From: DATJGR01 sp963735085
GTDB lineage: Bacteria; Pseudomonadota; Gammaproteobacteria; Pseudomonadales; Azotimanducaceae
Reading direction: 5' to 3'
DNA length: 64,000 bases
Assembly: GCA_963735085.1 (NCBI GenBank)
Contig: CAVTJP010000002.1
Span: 930,001-994,000, forward strand
Within the stretch, counting starts at the first letter, position 1. The number at the start of each line of letters is the position of its first letter. Shown here in pieces: positions 63,461 to 64,000 of this stretch. Both the position numbers and the translations under genes were made by a program. Below the pieces are notes generated by a model. The model saw only the letters and a program-made list of their open reading frames with translations. It searched no databases and was not told the DNA's origin.

Positions 63461-64000
63461 TCAGACCGACATCAACTCGCCGTCCCACAACCGCCGAACG
63501 AACACCGCCACCGGCAGGATCTCGATACCATCGTCGGTCCTGCGCGCGCGCGGTTCGCGACAGACCACGACTCGTAGCGCAACGCGCGGCTGGTCCTGCA
63601 CGAGACTGCGCAACCCGCCGAGGTGATCCTGCGTGATTTTCGCACTCGACTTGGCTTCGATCGCAACGCCCATGTCGCCGACGATAAAGTCCACTTCGAT
63701 GCCGCTGGCAAGCCGCCAATACGACAGCGCGCCATCGTATTCCCGGTAGCTCACGAACGTACACAACTCATGAAATACCCAGTTCTCGAACGCTTTGCCG
63801 TACAGTTCGGAACCGGGTGTCAGTTCGCCGCGGCGCGCCAGCCGATTCACGACCCCCACATCGGCGAAGTAGAACTTGGGTGCACCGATCACGCGCCGCT
63901 TTGGCCGCTTGCGATAGGCAGGCAACCAGCGCCCGAGCAACGTGTTCACGAGGATCGTGAAGTAGCTCTTCGCCGTGTGGCTCGACACACCACACTCGCG
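63461..64000 (-). CDS. AAA-family ATPase with DUF4143, C-terminal part (cut by window edge)
   Basis: The visible ~180 codons carry the DUF4143 region of archaeal/bacterial AAA ATPases: VSSHTAKSYFTILVNTLLGR, then KFYFADVGVVNRLARRGE, YGKAFENWVFHEL, WRLASGIEVDFIVGD and IEAKSS, the last being a PD-(D/E)XK-like core. The reading frame stays open to the window edge, so the N-terminal ATPase half lies beyond 64000. Such proteins are poorly understood, often in mobile regions. Confidence 0.8.
   Translation of the reverse strand, partial: RECGVSSHTAKSYFTILVNTLLGRWLPAYRKRPKRRVIGAPKFYFADVGVVNRLARRGELTPGSELYGKAFENWVFHELCTFVSYREYDGALSYWRLASGIEVDFIVGDMGVAIEAKSSAKITQDHLGGLRSLVQDQPRVALRVVVCREPRARRTDDGIEILPVAVFVRRLWDGELMSV

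Overview
The window is a GC-rich, gene-dense stretch of a proteobacterial chromosome, most likely from an aerobic gammaproteobacterium. The support for this is a tgt-queA pair, a cbb3 oxidase cluster, a cstA-ybdD pair, a PEP-CTERM (exosortase-sorted) protein and an Escherichia-like SOS box. The many acyl-CoA dehydrogenases and oxygenases would suit a Nevskiales/Steroidobacterales-like lipid degrader, but that placement is inference. No CRISPR array, rRNA or complete insertion sequence was seen.

Layout. 1-1.5 kb: queuosine genes (tgt partial, queA) and tRNA-Leu(CAA). 1.7-5.9 kb: a tightly overlapping five-gene operon with a GNAT-like 'thermostable hemolysin', an acyl-adenylating enzyme, a haem-oxygenase-fold diiron enzyme, an SDR and a secreted TPR protein. 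This looks like a small, uncharacterised biosynthetic pathway. 6-9.3 kb: a marR-emrA-emrB efflux operon with a perfect palindrome upstream. 9.5-15.7 kb: a secreted protein, a calcium-loop beta-propeller with a REP-like palindrome inside its 5' end, two MFS transporters and a PEP-CTERM protein. 16-18.6 kb: lysine catabolism through aminoadipate semialdehyde. 18.7-22.2 kb: a Baeyer-Villiger monooxygenase, a HemD-like protein and a GluR0-like ligand-gated potassium channel. 22.4-26.7 kb: a GNAT protein and a hydrolase/NatAB-type ABC operon. 26.9-29.7 kb: an amidohydrolase and two hemerythrin-type proteins.

29.8-33.9 kb: an acyl-CoA dehydrogenase divergent from a ferritin-like diiron protein, then a three-PAS protein and a [2Fe-2S] ferredoxin. 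34-40.8 kb: the complete ccoNOQP structural operon and its maturation genes (ccoH-like, ccoI, ccoS, TauE/SafE-like), overlapping throughout, with no ccoG. 40.9-44.4 kb: ybdD, cstA and a second acyl-CoA dehydrogenase. 44.6-50.1 kb: a DUF4336 protein, a P450 with an unusual haem loop, an unrecognised protein, and a single long gene fusing an APC permease to a flavin monooxygenase. 50.2-56.8 kb: an FdhF/YdeP-like molybdoenzyme, two FtsX-type permeases without an ATPase, and a winged-helix/TPR regulator.

57-64 kb is more worn. It holds two alpha/beta-hydrolase remnants, an N-acyl-D-amino-acid deacylase-like gene, a DUF222/HNH endonuclease gene behind a likely LexA operator, a truncated ParE toxin remnant, a GMC oxidoreductase with a small partner, and the C-terminal part of a DUF4143 ATPase running off the end.

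Most predicted operons use ATGA/GTGA or slightly longer overlaps, so translational coupling is common. The leading candidates for undescribed biology are the 1.7-5.9 kb operon, the permease-monooxygenase fusion at 47.2-50.1 kb, and the SOS-type operator in front of the HNH endonuclease.
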